Assembly (NCBI GenBank): GCA_963785035.1
Contig: CAWATG010000008.1
Span: 23,527 to 87,526 of the forward strand
Direction of reading: 5' to 3'
DNA length: 64,000 nt
Origin: CAWATG01 sp963785035
GTDB taxonomy: Bacteria; Actinomycetota; Acidimicrobiia; IMCC26256; CAWATG01
The notes below the pieces were generated by a model. The model made no database searches and was not told the origin of the DNA. It saw only the letters and a list, made by a program, of their open reading frames with translations. Positions 35,192 through 44,298 of the stretch are shown here, one piece after another. Within the stretch, counting starts at the first letter, position 1. Each line of letters begins with the position of its first letter. The position numbers and the translations under genes are program-made.

Positions 35192-35737
35192 GTGGGTATC
35201 CGTGGTCGCCGCACCGGCCCTCGGGAAATCTCGTTCCGACCGAAGGCTGCGGAGAACCCAACAGCCAAACAGAACTTCGGCTCGAAGCTGACGGCCATCG
35301 CTCTCGACGCCGGTCATGTCATCGGTGACGATGTCGTAGTCGTGGAGCGGGAGGTCAACCTGCCGGATGGCGGCGGGCGAACGACCTTTGACTTCCGCGT
35401 CACCGGGGTGCTTGGGTTCCTCGTCGCCAAGATTGGTGCGCTCGTCGGGCGCGACAAGCCGAAGGACGCGTACGACATCGTCTGGCTCGTCGAGAACTTC
35501 GAGGGAGGCCCACACGGCGCGGCGGTCGCCATCGCCACCAGTCCGGCGCACGGTCGACCGGAGGTCGCGGCAGCGCTCGATCGCCTCTTCGATGAGTTCT
35601 CGGCGCCGGGCCGCCTCGGTCCAGGCTCATACGTGCGCTTCATGGCCGACGAGACCATGGGCGCCGATGACCGTCAGCGGTTGGCGCGACAGGCAGTTGG
35701 CGCACTCACAGAGCTGCGTCGCTCGCTCGATCGATAG
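35192..35737 (+). pseudogene. AbiEii-like nucleotidyltransferase, C-terminal fragment
   Basis: The readable part from about 35,280 has FDFRVTGVLGFLVAKIGALV followed by RDKPKDAYDIVWLVENF, the helix that in AbiEii/AbiGii-type nucleotidyltransferases follows the catalytic core. The catalytic GSxxx(D/E)xD region is absent, so the 5' half has been lost. No cognate AbiEi antitoxin is adjacent. Confidence 0.45.
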
Positions 35738-35932
35738 CTGGCCGGGCGCCTTAGGTCTTGACCGCAGATGAACCCGAAGGTCGGAGCCATCCCTAATTTC
35801 TCCCTACTTTTCGGTAGTTTCCGTGTCGCGGCCTCGATCCTGGTCCGAGTCCCGTCGGCGACAAAAGTTCTGGTCAGAGGCGACATCGGAATATCCTGGA
35901 CTACGGCGGCTCAGCACGTAGACGGTCTCGCT

Positions 35933-35977
35933 AGGGCCCATAACCCGAAGGTCGCAGGCTCAAATCCGGCCCCCGCC
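35933..35977 (+). repeat. Degenerate tRNA-Met 3' copy, candidate att site
   Basis: This segment matches tRNA-Met bases 16,380-16,424 at 39 of 45 positions, including CATAACCCGAAGGTCG, TCAAATCC and CCCCCGCC. The sequence before it has only weak likeness to the 5' half, so it is not a working tRNA. It is best explained as the distal attachment site of module 1, or a relic of an older integration. The rest of the 35,738-36,063 gap shows no gene. Confidence 0.6.
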
Positions 35978-36063
35978 TGGCTTGGCGGACAAGTTGTTGC
36001 TCAGTCATCTGATCTCCTTCGCATGGAAGGAACTCAGGTGTCAACAACCTCCGTCAGTTTCAC

Positions 36064-36209
36064 AGCGCAGCGTGACCTGAAGATCACGTTCCGTTGTTGG
36101 TCTCACGTATGCGTGAGGACCCTGGCGCGTCTCACTCCTGACACTCACGCATGTGTCGCCAAAGAAATTTCTTGAGGGTGAGCCCGAGCGTGAGCCCGAC
36201 GGTGAGTGC
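36064..36209. other. oriT-like region, copy B
   Basis: A 43-bp core (36,064-36,106) matches copy A at 37 of 43 positions, including the inverted repeat CGTGA(8)TCACG. The AGAAATTT...GAGGGTGAG block (36,161-36,182) matches at 19 of 22. B has about 55 additional bases between these blocks, with TCTCAC/GTGAGG repeats. Its CGTGAG/GGTGAG iterons lie on the right instead of the left. It precedes the sigma-like gene of module 2. Confidence 0.5.
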
Positions 36210-36265
36210 CGTGGCGGATCGTGCTCCCAGACCGCTCAACGGGAGCGGCAAATGGGAGGTGCGTT

Positions 36266-36949
36266 ATGCACGATCGGTTTGTGATCTTCACTGTTCTTGA
36301 CCAGGAGTGGCGACACTTCAGTACCAGCGGTCAGGCCGGCGTCGCGCTGGCGCGTTGGCGGAAAGTCGAGCCTGCCCTCGCGACGCTCGACACGGTCGAC
36401 GATGTCCTTTCCCTGCGACGTGACCCGCAACGGGCAAATGAGGTGCTCGGCATGCTGGTGTCCCGCTCCGCACGTGACCGGGTAGCCGCCAGGGTTGTCC
36501 TTCAGGCTCTCATGCCCGGATTGGTTCGTCTTGCCGTCCTCTACGGGCGAGCCGACCCGGAGACCACCGCAGGCGATCTCGTGGCGATCGCCTGGGTCCG
36601 GATCTGTTCGTACCCGACGCAGCGCATCGGCTCGGTGGCCGCAAACTTGTTGTTCGACATCAGAAAGCAGCTTCTCGCGGAACGCGAGCCGATGGGGGAC
36701 CTCCCGGCGAGCGACGCCGTTGCTTCCGCAGAAGACACGGTGATCGACGGGCTCTTTGTTGAGGAGTTGGCTCACGCTGAGGCGACCGGCGTGATCGCCG
36801 AGGGAGCCGCCGATCTCATCATGCAAACGCGCGTCGATGGCCACCCGGTTGTCGAGCTTGCCACTCGTCGGGGCGTAAGCGCCCATGGGCTCGTCCAGCG
36901 TCGCCTCCGCGCTGAGAAACGGCTGCGCGACCACCTGGAGGTGGCGTGA
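36266..36949 (+). CDS. Sigma factor-like protein
   Basis: This is a protein of 227 residues. The middle part (DRVAARVVLQALMPGLVRLA and GDLVAIAWVRICSYP) resembles region 2 of sigma-70-like proteins. The C-terminus has an HTH (PVVELATRRGVSAHGLVQRR) like region 4. GGGAGG precedes the ATG at the right distance. As the first gene after the oriT-like block B it may control the pilus and transfer genes. Its stop overlaps a GTG of the next frame. Confidence 0.65.
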   Translation: MHDRFVIFTVLDQEWRHFSTSGQAGVALARWRKVEPALATLDTVDDVLSLRRDPQRANEVLGMLVSRSARDRVAARVVLQALMPGLVRLAVLYGRADPETTAGDLVAIAWVRICSYPTQRIGSVAANLLFDIRKQLLAEREPMGDLPASDAVASAEDTVIDGLFVEELAHAEATGVIAEGAADLIMQTRVDGHPVVELATRRGVSAHGLVQRRLRAEKRLRDHLEVA

Positions 36950-37155
36950 CGACGTTTTCCATCTGCCGTTCGCGAGCAGGGCAACAGCCTTGTGCGCGGA
37001 TGACGGGTGGTCCTGTGGTGCAAGACGGAACGGCTGATGACAGGGCCGGTCTCGCTGGTCTGACCGTGAAGAGGCCAGCCATGCCCGTCGGGCGAACGGT
37101 GCGATTTGCATTTCCGTCTTTCACTCTATGTGGTGATTGCCATAGTGTGATTCGA

Positions 37156-37815
37156 ATGGGTGCTGTGCACCACCTCGTGTCCCGAGTGGACGGGAGAACC
37201 ATCATCGAACGCGGCCGTCACATCACCGCTCTGTTCCTCCTGGTGGTCGCTACTGCGTGCAGTAGCGGTGGCAACGATCGGATCGTGGCACCGTCCACGA
37301 CGTCGACGAAGAAAACGTCTCGAGTTCGACGACGACGACAACGACTTCAGCCGTGACCGCCGCGTCGACTCCTCAACAGTCCGATCTTGAGCGCCAGATC
37401 ATCGACCGTTACCAGGCGTTCTGGGAAGCCCGCTTCAAGGCGAATCAGGCACCACCAAATCCGGGCGACCCCGGACTCGTTGAGTACGCGACCGGCAAAC
37501 AACTCGACAACGTGAGGACCGAAACGCAGCGCCGCCTCGACGATGGACTTGCGTTCCGGCGTCCGAGCAACTCGATCGCCAAGCGAAACGTTCGAATTGA
37601 CTGCCATCGATGGTGACGTGGCCAGCTTGCAGGACTGTGCAGTCAACGACGGGATCATTTACCGAACCGCCACAGGCGAAGTCGTCAATGACGACGCGGT
37701 GACGCAGAACATCAACGCCACCATGCGGCTCGTCGAGGGCAAATGGAAGCTTGAACAAGCGAGCCTCGTCCAGGAATGGGAGGGAGTGGCCGGATGCGCG
37801 ATCGCCAAAGGTTGA
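37156..37815 (+). pseudogene. Lipoprotein-like secreted protein with two frameshifts
   Basis: The first frame gives a lipoprotein signal (ALFLLVVATACSSGG) and a Thr-rich start. The second, from about 37,340, reads LERQIIDRYQAFWEARFKAN and LVEYATGKQLDNVRTE. The third, from about 37,590, reads TFELTAIDGDVASLQDC and GKWKLEQASLVQEWEGVAGC. Together they form one NTF2/SnoaL-like surface lipoprotein. Two single-base changes break it. It overlaps the next secreted-protein gene by 22 bp. A start upstream of 37156 is possible. Confidence 0.55.
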
Positions 37816-38624
37816 CCCTGGTTGGGTTGTTCGCAGTTGCACTGCTGATGTCGGCACAACCAGCCTGGGCGAACGAGACGCCAGGTGGGGACGGTGGTGC
37901 CTTCGTCGATGAAAACGGCAACCCGACTGCTGTGGCCCGCGACGGGGAGGTGATTCCGGCGAGTGGTGGATCGGGTGCCAGCGACTGTCATTGGCAGGTG
38001 ATGATCAGCGACGACTTCAGGTTCGCCGTCTATGAGGTGGATGGGACGCGGCGTTACTCCAAGACGGGTCGATGGCTGCAGAAGATGTGTGACGGAGCGG
38101 CTGTGCCCGTCGACGGGTTGTACACCGTTCCAGAGGGCGGCGCTGTCGACCCGGCTGCGCTCGCCACCGATGCCATCGCCTCGGTTCCGATCGCGTTGCC
38201 ACCTATCGAGACGAGCCCGTCTGCGGATCGGCGCCTTTACGTGCAGGTGCCGACATGGTTGTGGCTTGATCCCGATTGGTGGCACGGCTATTCCGCCACT
38301 GCGACAGCGGGACGCGTGACGAGCACCGCAACGGCTGCGCCTGTCCGTGCGGAGTGGACCTCTGGCGATGGTCACGAGACGACCTGTCATGGTCCTGGGG
38401 TGCAGTGGCGTCGTGGACTGCCCGACAGCGCCGCTTCGTGCTCGCTCACCTACCGGCATTCGTCGGCGGGAGCAGAGGCCGACGCGTACACGCTGGGCGT
38501 GACGGTGTGGTTCGAGGTTACGTGGACGTCGAACACCGACCAAGGCGGAACGCTGGCGTCGATCGGTCGGACCGCGTCGAGGTCGGTCCAGGTTGGTGAG
38601 ATCCAAGCGATCGAAACGGAGTGA
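37794..38624 (+). CDS. Secreted hypothetical protein of the Tad/transfer cluster
   Basis: This is a protein of 276 residues with a clear signal peptide (LTLVGLFAVALLMSAQPAWA). The mature part has Cys residues at DCHWQV, KMCDG, TTCHG and SCSLTY that could form two disulfides, with beta-rich sequence and several Trp. I do not recognise a family. The ATG at 37794 has GGGAGG upstream. It is followed within 5 bp by the SAF-domain gene, so it is probably a surface component of the same apparatus. Confidence 0.6.
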   Translation: MRDRQRLTLVGLFAVALLMSAQPAWANETPGGDGGAFVDENGNPTAVARDGEVIPASGGSGASDCHWQVMISDDFRFAVYEVDGTRRYSKTGRWLQKMCDGAAVPVDGLYTVPEGGAVDPAALATDAIASVPIALPPIETSPSADRRLYVQVPTWLWLDPDWWHGYSATATAGRVTSTATAAPVRAEWTSGDGHETTCHGPGVQWRRGLPDSAASCSLTYRHSSAGAEADAYTLGVTVWFEVTWTSNTDQGGTLASIGRTASRSVQVGEIQAIETE

Positions 38625-38628
38625 TGTC

Positions 38629-39306
38629 ATGAAGACGGCACCCGAACAGGTGAACGGCAATGGACAGGTGAACGCCAAAGAACCGGTTACCGCGCGGCGG
38701 GCTGGTGAGCTCACGCTTGAACCGCCCGAGGCGCGACGGAGAGTCCGCGTTCCCGAGTTGCTCGTCGGGGCGGCGCTCACCGTTGGGTTCGCGTTGGCGG
38801 CGGTGCTGTGGCAGGCGAACTCGACGCAGCGCGAGGCTGCACTCGCGTTGGCGACCAAGGTCGATCGAGGCGACACGATCACCGCGAAGGATCTGCGTGT
38901 CGTGTATCTCGGCACCGACGACCATGTCGTGCGCCTCGCTCCGTCGGAGAGCGTCAAGGTGATCGGTCAAGTCGCGATTGGTGACATGGCGGCGGGGACG
39001 CTGATCACCCGGGCGAACATCACCGATGTCGCCGCGCTTGGGCCGGGTGAGGGTGTCGTTGGTTTGGCGTTGGACCCCGGCCAGTTTCCCTCGGGTCGCC
39101 TCGCGCCGGGCGACCTGGTGAATGTTGTCGCTTCCGGCGATACCGGCGGCAAACTCCTCGCTGCCGCCGCGGTTGTGTACTCGGTTGAGGAACTGGGTGG
39201 TCAGGGACGCAAGTTCGTGTCGCTGCGAGCGAGCGAGGCTGACGCCAATGGTGTTGCCGCCGCGGTTGAGCACGCTCCGGTGCGTCTCGTGTTGGTGGGA
39301 CGCTGA
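38629..39306 (+). CDS. cpaB: SAF domain protein, CpaB/RcpC-like
   Basis: This is a protein of 225 residues. One membrane segment (LLVGAALTVGFALAAVLW) precedes a SAF domain (KVDRGDTITAKDLRVVYLG, GTLITRANI) and a CpaB-type C-terminal part (GLALDPGQFPSGRLAPGDLV). CpaB proteins form part of the Tad pilus assembly channel. GGAG lies before the ATG at 38629. Its stop overlaps the next start (TGATG). Confidence 0.75.
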   Translation: MKTAPEQVNGNGQVNAKEPVTARRAGELTLEPPEARRRVRVPELLVGAALTVGFALAAVLWQANSTQREAALALATKVDRGDTITAKDLRVVYLGTDDHVVRLAPSESVKVIGQVAIGDMAAGTLITRANITDVAALGPGEGVVGLALDPGQFPSGRLAPGDLVNVVASGDTGGKLLAAAAVVYSVEELGGQGRKFVSLRASEADANGVAAAVEHAPVRLVLVGR

Positions 39307-40055
39307 TGCTTGTCGTGTTCGGCACGGTCCGCTCCTCGCCGGGGGTTACGACCACGGCGCTCGGTGTGGCGAGTTGTATCGAGGACGCCATCGCGATCGA
39401 GGCAGATCCTGACGGGGGGATCCTTGCCGCCCGCTACGGCCTTGAACGCGACCCGAACCTCGCGTCGTTGGCCGCCGTGGCGCGAACCGCCTTGACGCGC
39501 GATGTGTTGGGTGAGCACTCCCAGGCGCTTCCTGGCGGCGCTCGTGTCATCGTGGGCCTGGCGTCACCGGAGCGGGCCGTGACGTTGTGGCGCTCCGTCG
39601 GTCAACGCATCGCGTCCGCGCTCGGCAGTGTCGAGGACGCGTCGATTGTCGTGGACGCCGGTCGGCTCACCCCGACAAGTCCTCTGGTGCCGCTGCTCGA
39701 GGTTGCGTCGCTCACGGTCCTTGTCGCTCGCCCGACCCCTGAGGATCTCCACCCGCTTGCGCATCGTCTGGAGACGCTTCGGTCTCAAGCTCGTGAGCTC
39801 GCTCTCGTTCTTGTCGGTGACAAGCCCTACGGGCCTGGCGAGGTGGCTGAGCGCCTCGGCATCGAGGTGCTCGGTGTGATCGCGCATGATCCGAAGGCCG
39901 CCTCCGCGTTGGCCGGGGTTTCGGGAGCGACCGGTGGGGGATGGCTGCGCCGCTCGCCGCTTGCGCGTTCGACGCGCACCGTTGCAGAGGCGCTTCTCGA
40001 ACGATGCGACCGGCCAGAGCCGAGCCGGCGCCTCGAAGAGTTGGCGAGTCCATGA
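39306..40055 (+). CDS. CpaE-like MinD/ParA-fold protein with degenerate P-loop
   Basis: This is a 249-residue protein with the fold order of CpaE/MinD ATPases (IVVDAGRLTPTSPLVPLLEV, LTVLVARPTPEDL, LGIEVLGVIAHDPKAASALAG). The P-loop position reads SSPGVTTTALG, lacking both Lys residues of the deviant Walker A. It therefore probably does not hydrolyse ATP and acts structurally. It overlaps the tadA gene by four bases. Confidence 0.7.
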   Translation: MLVVFGTVRSSPGVTTTALGVASCIEDAIAIEADPDGGILAARYGLERDPNLASLAAVARTALTRDVLGEHSQALPGGARVIVGLASPERAVTLWRSVGQRIASALGSVEDASIVVDAGRLTPTSPLVPLLEVASLTVLVARPTPEDLHPLAHRLETLRSQARELALVLVGDKPYGPGEVAERLGIEVLGVIAHDPKAASALAGVSGATGGGWLRRSPLARSTRTVAEALLERCDRPEPSRRLEELASP

Positions 40056-41416
40056 CCGCGCTTGATCAGGACCTCATCGACGTGCGTGTCGGACGTGACG
40101 ATCCGGTTGGATCGGCGCTCGCGACTCGTGTGCACGCGTCGGTCGGTGAGCTGCTCACACAACGTCACGCCACCGACGAGGAGGCGGGTCGTGCGCGGAT
40201 CTCACTCCAAGACGAGCGGGCACTGTCACGCAAGCTGATCGCCGATGAGCTTGCCCGTCTCGCGAACGAGGCATTCGAGTCCGGTACCGAGCCGCTGAGT
40301 GAGCGTGACGAGGGTGAGCTGGCAGCGGCGGTGTTCGACCGACTTCATGGCCTTGGTCGTCTCCAGCCGATGCTTGATGACCCGAACGTGCGTGACATCC
40401 ACATCTCCGGCCATGCCCGCGTCTGGCTTGAGTTGCGCAACGGGGGCAAGATCGCCGGTCCCGCGATCGCGGATTCCGACGCGGAGCTGGTCGAGCTCAT
40501 CGCGACCGCTGCTCGTCGCTTGGGGCGCAGTGAACGGCGTTGGGACAACGCGCATCCCGAGCTGAACATGCAGCTTCCCAACGGTGACCGTCTGCATGCG
40601 CTCATGGCGGTGACCGGTCGTCCGGTGGTGACGATTCGACGTCACGATTTCGGCATCTGTCGCCTCGACGAGCTTGTGGAGCGCGAGACGCTCGATGTGT
40701 CGCTCGCCGAGTTCCTCAAGGCAGCGGTGCGTGCGAAGCGCAACCTCATCGTCGCGGGCGGTACCGGGACGGGCAAGACCACGGTGCTGCGGTGTCTGAT
40801 CAACGAGATCCCGGCTGGGGAGCGGCTGATCACGATCGAGGACTCCCTGGAGATCGGCCTGGAGCATTTCGAGGACCTGCACCCCGACTACGAGGCGCTC
40901 GAGGCGCGTGAGGCCAACACCGAAGGCGTCGGTGAGTTCTCGCTCGCGGATCTTGTTCGGGCGGGTCTGCGGATGGACCCCCAGCGCGTCATCGTCGGTG
41001 AGGTGCGCGGCGCCGAGGTTCTTCCGATGCTTTTGGCGATGAGCCAGGGCAATGACGGGTCGATGTGTTCGATCCATGCCGACTCATCGAAGGGCGTGTT
41101 CGGTCGCCTCGCGATGTACGCGGCGATGACTCGTGAGCGTCTCACTCCTGAGGTCACGAATCTGCTCGTCGCCCAGGCGGTCGATCTGATCGTGCATCTC
41201 GGCTGGGTCGGCGGTGTGCGTCAGGTCACGAGCGTGCGTGAGGTGACGGGTGTGATCGAGTCGGGCCAGGTTGCCTCCAACGAGCTGTGGGCGCCGGGGC
41301 CCGACGGTGCTGCCATACCGCGGACGCCACCGCAGGCCGAGACGATGATCGCCCTCGAGGAAGAGGGTTTCGACCGGTCGCTCCTCGCGTCGCACGACGG
41401 GTGGTCCCCGCGGTGA
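40052..41416 (+). CDS. tadA: TadA/CpaF-type secretion ATPase
   Basis: This is a 454-residue protein of the PilT/VirB11 superfamily: an N-terminal domain with IHISGHARVWLE, then GGTGTGKTTVLRC (Walker A), ITIEDSLEIGLE (Asp box), LRMDPQRVIVGEVRGAE (Walker B) and MCSIHADSSKG (His box). It powers Tad pilus assembly. Since no VirB11 gene is seen with the type IV secretion genes at 57-64 kb, it might also serve them. It overlaps its neighbours on both sides by four bases. Confidence 0.88.
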   Translation: MTALDQDLIDVRVGRDDPVGSALATRVHASVGELLTQRHATDEEAGRARISLQDERALSRKLIADELARLANEAFESGTEPLSERDEGELAAAVFDRLHGLGRLQPMLDDPNVRDIHISGHARVWLELRNGGKIAGPAIADSDAELVELIATAARRLGRSERRWDNAHPELNMQLPNGDRLHALMAVTGRPVVTIRRHDFGICRLDELVERETLDVSLAEFLKAAVRAKRNLIVAGGTGTGKTTVLRCLINEIPAGERLITIEDSLEIGLEHFEDLHPDYEALEAREANTEGVGEFSLADLVRAGLRMDPQRVIVGEVRGAEVLPMLLAMSQGNDGSMCSIHADSSKGVFGRLAMYAAMTRERLTPEVTNLLVAQAVDLIVHLGWVGGVRQVTSVREVTGVIESGQVASNELWAPGPDGAAIPRTPPQAETMIALEEEGFDRSLLASHDGWSPR

Positions 41417-42264
41417 TCACGCCGATCGCCGCAGTCCTCGGTGCGCTCGTCGGGATCGGCGTCGCGCTCGTGGCGGCGGGTCTGACCGGAAGGGAGGTGC
41501 TCCCGCGCCCGACGAACAACCCAACCCGACGGCGGGTCACAGGGATACTGACCACCCGCGCCGCGATTGCGATCGGCGCGGGTCTCATCACGCTTGCGAT
41601 CACGGGCTGGCCCGTCGGCGCCCTCCTCGCCGCAGGCGCGGCTGTTGCCACGCCGCGACTGATCGGCGGCAAGGCCGCACGCGAGGCAGCGATCGCGAGG
41701 ACCGAAGCGATCGCGACGTGGACGGAGATGGTGCGCGACTCCATCGCCGCGGCATCGGGGCTCGAAGAGGCGATCCATTCGACCGCGCCGGTCGCGCCGG
41801 CGGCGATCCGATCCGAGGTCCGCCTGTTGGTGACGCGCCTCGAACGTCACTCGCTCACCAACGCACTCACCGCGTTCGGCGAGGACGTGGCGCATCCCTC
41901 GGGCGACCTTGTCGTCGCCGCGCTCACGATCGCGGCCCGTACCGAGGCGAGTGATCTTTCGGGCCTGCTGTCACGCCTCGCGGAGGCGATTCGGGGCGAG
42001 GCTCGTATGCGTATCCGCGTCGAGGTCGGACGTACCCAGGTACGCACCGCGAGCAAGGTCATCGTCGGTGTCGTCGGTGCAACGATCGCGCTCCTCGCCG
42101 TGCTGAACCGCGACTACCTGGCCGCGTACGCGAGCCCCGGCGGCCAGATCGTCCTGCTCATCGTCGGGGCCATCTTCGCCTTCGGTGGTTGGCTGCTCGT
42201 GAAGATGGCCGAGCTCGAGATGCCCGAACGCTTCTCGGCACGCACGACCGGAACCACACCGTGA
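41413..42264 (+). CDS. tadB: TadB-like type II secretion F domain protein
   Basis: This is a 283-residue inner-membrane protein. Helices lie at about 5-25, 45-80, 215-235 and 245-265. The cytoplasmic T2SSF domain between them has WTEMVRDSIAAASGLEEAI and EVGRTQVRTASKVI. It forms the Tad platform with the TadC-like protein. The GTG start overlaps the tadA stop. Confidence 0.8.
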   Translation: MITPIAAVLGALVGIGVALVAAGLTGREVLPRPTNNPTRRRVTGILTTRAAIAIGAGLITLAITGWPVGALLAAGAAVATPRLIGGKAAREAAIARTEAIATWTEMVRDSIAAASGLEEAIHSTAPVAPAAIRSEVRLLVTRLERHSLTNALTAFGEDVAHPSGDLVVAALTIAARTEASDLSGLLSRLAEAIRGEARMRIRVEVGRTQVRTASKVIVGVVGATIALLAVLNRDYLAAYASPGGQIVLLIVGAIFAFGGWLLVKMAELEMPERFSARTTGTTP

Positions 42265-43175
42265 TCGTGATCACCGCGGTGCTCGGCGCCGGTGTCGGCT
42301 GCGGTGTCTGGCTGGTTTCGCGAGCGGTCCGTCCACGGGTAGCGCCGCTGTCGGTGGTGCTCGCCGCGCTTGATCGCCCGGGTGAGGGTCGGTCTTCGCC
42401 TGACGGGAGGGGCTCGGAGCTGCTGGAGCGGCGACTGGGGCGCGCGGCGGTTCGTTTCGTGCAGGCGACGGGCACCGACCTCGCACGCCACGACGTTGAA
42501 CTCCGTTTGACCGGAAAGAACCAGGCCCGTCACGCGCTCGACAAGCTCATCGGCTCCGTCGCCGGTTTCGCCGTGCCGCTGCTGGTCGCCGCAGCCCTCG
42601 GGTCGATGGGCGTGCTGTTGCCGCTGCTCGGTGTGTTCGGGCTGAGCGCAGGAGGCGGCGTCGCGGGTTGGATCCTTCCGGATCTCACGCTTCATGACGA
42701 CGCGGCCCGGCGTCGCAAGGCGTTTCGTCATGCGCTGTCGTCCTACCTTGACCTCGTCAACGTCATCATCGCCGGCGGCGGCGGGATACAGACCGCCCTC
42801 TACACCGCGGCAGACGCGGGTGACGGCTGGGCGTTCGCCTCGCTTCGTCGTGCGCTCGACCGTGCGCGGCTCACCAACCGGTCCCCATGGGACACCTTCG
42901 CCGAACTCGCCGACCAACTCGATGTGCCCGAACTCGCCGAGCTTGCCGCGTCGGTCGCGCTTGCCGGTTCCCAAGGCGCGCGCATCAGGGCCTCACTTGC
43001 CGCCAAGGCCGACACGTTGCGCGGCCATCAGATCGCCGAGACCGAAGCCGCCGCCGAATCGGCAACCGAACGGATGACGATCCCCGTCGCGGTGCTGCTC
43101 TTCGGGTTCCTCGTCTTTGTCGCCTATCCCGCCGTCCAACAGATCACGACCGTCTCGGGTCCCGCCGGGCCGTAG
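42261..43175 (+). CDS. tadC: TadC-like type II secretion F domain protein
   Basis: This is a 304-residue partner of the TadB-like protein: an N-terminal helix, a hydrophobic hairpin (about 95-145), the F domain (LSSYLDLVNVIIAGGGGIQT, ALAGSQGARIRASLAAKADT) and a C-terminal helix. The start overlaps the tadB stop (GTGA). The stop is 52 bp before the pilin gene. Confidence 0.8.
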   Translation: MIVITAVLGAGVGCGVWLVSRAVRPRVAPLSVVLAALDRPGEGRSSPDGRGSELLERRLGRAAVRFVQATGTDLARHDVELRLTGKNQARHALDKLIGSVAGFAVPLLVAAALGSMGVLLPLLGVFGLSAGGGVAGWILPDLTLHDDAARRRKAFRHALSSYLDLVNVIIAGGGGIQTALYTAADAGDGWAFASLRRALDRARLTNRSPWDTFAELADQLDVPELAELAASVALAGSQGARIRASLAAKADTLRGHQIAETEAAAESATERMTIPVAVLLFGFLVFVAYPAVQQITTVSGPAGP

Positions 43176-43227
43176 CCGCCCATCGGGACACCAACAAGTT
43201 CCACCAACACCAACGAAGGAGAAGGAC

Positions 43228-43446
43228 ATGGCCACGACCGCATGGGTCCGGTTCTACGCCGACTACCTGATCGCCCGCCTCGGCGTGAACCCCGACGATG
43301 AACGTGGGCTCACCACCACCGAGGTCGCCGTGATCACGTTCCTGCTCGTCGGCGCGGCGATCGTGGTGATGGGGATCATCTACACGGCCGCCAAGAACAA
43401 CGCCACCAACATCCCCGATCCCCAGGCACCCGCGGCAGGCGGCTGA
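43228..43446 (+). CDS. flp: Flp-type pilin
   Basis: This is a 72-residue prepilin. A polar leader ends in ERG, followed by LTTTEVAVITFLLVGAAIVV, so Glu is residue five of the mature protein, as required for type IV pilin assembly. A hydrophobic helix and a short polar tail complete it. GAAGGAGAAGG before the ATG is a strong ribosome-binding site, fitting a highly made subunit. The leader is longer than in typical Flp pilins. Confidence 0.78.
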   Translation: MATTAWVRFYADYLIARLGVNPDDERGLTTTEVAVITFLLVGAAIVVMGIIYTAAKNNATNIPDPQAPAAGG

Positions 43447-43453
43447 GCAGACC

Positions 43454-43873
43454 ATGGCCTCCTCGGATGCCCACGCCGTCAACGCTCGACCGTCATGTTG
43501 GCGATCAGAGGCCGGGATGACGACCAGCCAGGTCGCCATCGTGTTTCCCGCGCTCTTGTTCTGGATCATGCTGATCGTGCAGTACGGACTGTGGTATCAC
43601 GCCAAGCAGGTCACCGACACCGCAGCGGCTGAGGCCATCGACGCCGCGCGGACCCCAACGGGCACACGAGCGAACGGCGAGGACGCGGCCCGTTCGTTCC
43701 TGACGTCGGCGGGCAATCTCAGCGCGGTGGTTGTCAACGTTCGGCGCGATCCGACGACCGTGTTCGTCGAGATCCACGGCGATGCGCCGCACCTCGTACC
43801 GGGATTCTCGTGGTCGGTGACCTCACGGGCCGAGGCCGTTGTCGAGCGTTTCGTGCCGGAGCCGAAGCGATGA
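43454..43873 (+). CDS. TadE-like pseudopilin
   Basis: This is a protein of 139 residues. After a leader ending in EAG comes MTTSQVAIVFPALLFWIMLI, a pilin-like helix with Gln instead of Glu at position five. WYHAKQVTDTAAAEAIDAAR and the beta-rich rest are typical of TadE. It is a minor pilin of the Tad apparatus and overlaps the next gene by four bases. Confidence 0.72.
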   Translation: MASSDAHAVNARPSCWRSEAGMTTSQVAIVFPALLFWIMLIVQYGLWYHAKQVTDTAAAEAIDAARTPTGTRANGEDAARSFLTSAGNLSAVVVNVRRDPTTVFVEIHGDAPHLVPGFSWSVTSRAEAVVERFVPEPKR

Positions 43874-44298
43874 CGCCGCCTCGTTGCCACGACGAGCGAG
43901 GATCTGTCGCGGTCGAGACAGCGGTGATCGCCCCTGCGCTCGTCGCACTGCTGCTCCTGGTGGTCTTCGCCGGTCGGGTGTCCCATGCCGACGCGGTCGT
44001 TCGACGCGCAGCATCAGAGGCCGCACGCGCCGCGTCACTTGAGTACTTCCCCGACGCGGCCGACAAAGCCGCCACGACGAGCGTCGAGGCGAACGTGGCG
44101 ACCGCCGGCATGGTCTGTGGAGAGCTGACCACCAACGTCGACACGACCGACCTGCGCCCCGGCGGACAGGTGTCGGTCACCGTCCGATGCGTTGCCGACA
44201 TGGCCGATGTCGCGCTTCTCGGCGTGCCCGGCAAACGTGTCTTCGAAGCAACCTCGATCGAAGTGATCGACCGGTTCCGAGGCGGTGAGCAGCGATGA
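43870..44298 (+). CDS. TadE-like pseudopilin
   Basis: This is a protein of 142 residues. DERG precedes SVAVETAVIAPALVALLLLV, with Glu at mature position five, and ADAVVRRAASEAARAAS follows as in TadE/TadF. Two Cys residues in the periplasmic part (GMVCGE, VRCVAD) may form a disulfide. Both ends overlap neighbouring genes by four bases. Confidence 0.75.
   Translation: MTPPRCHDERGSVAVETAVIAPALVALLLLVVFAGRVSHADAVVRRAASEAARAASLEYFPDAADKAATTSVEANVATAGMVCGELTTNVDTTDLRPGGQVSVTVRCVADMADVALLGVPGKRVFEATSIEVIDRFRGGEQR

Noticed and set aside
35674..35886. Minus-strand ORF containing VADGTRTRI, and a T-arm-like segment GGTCCGAGTCCCGTC on the plus strand
   Set aside because: This kind of ORF usually arises from DNA resembling tRNA; the rest of a cloverleaf is not present, so neither a gene nor a tRNA is called.
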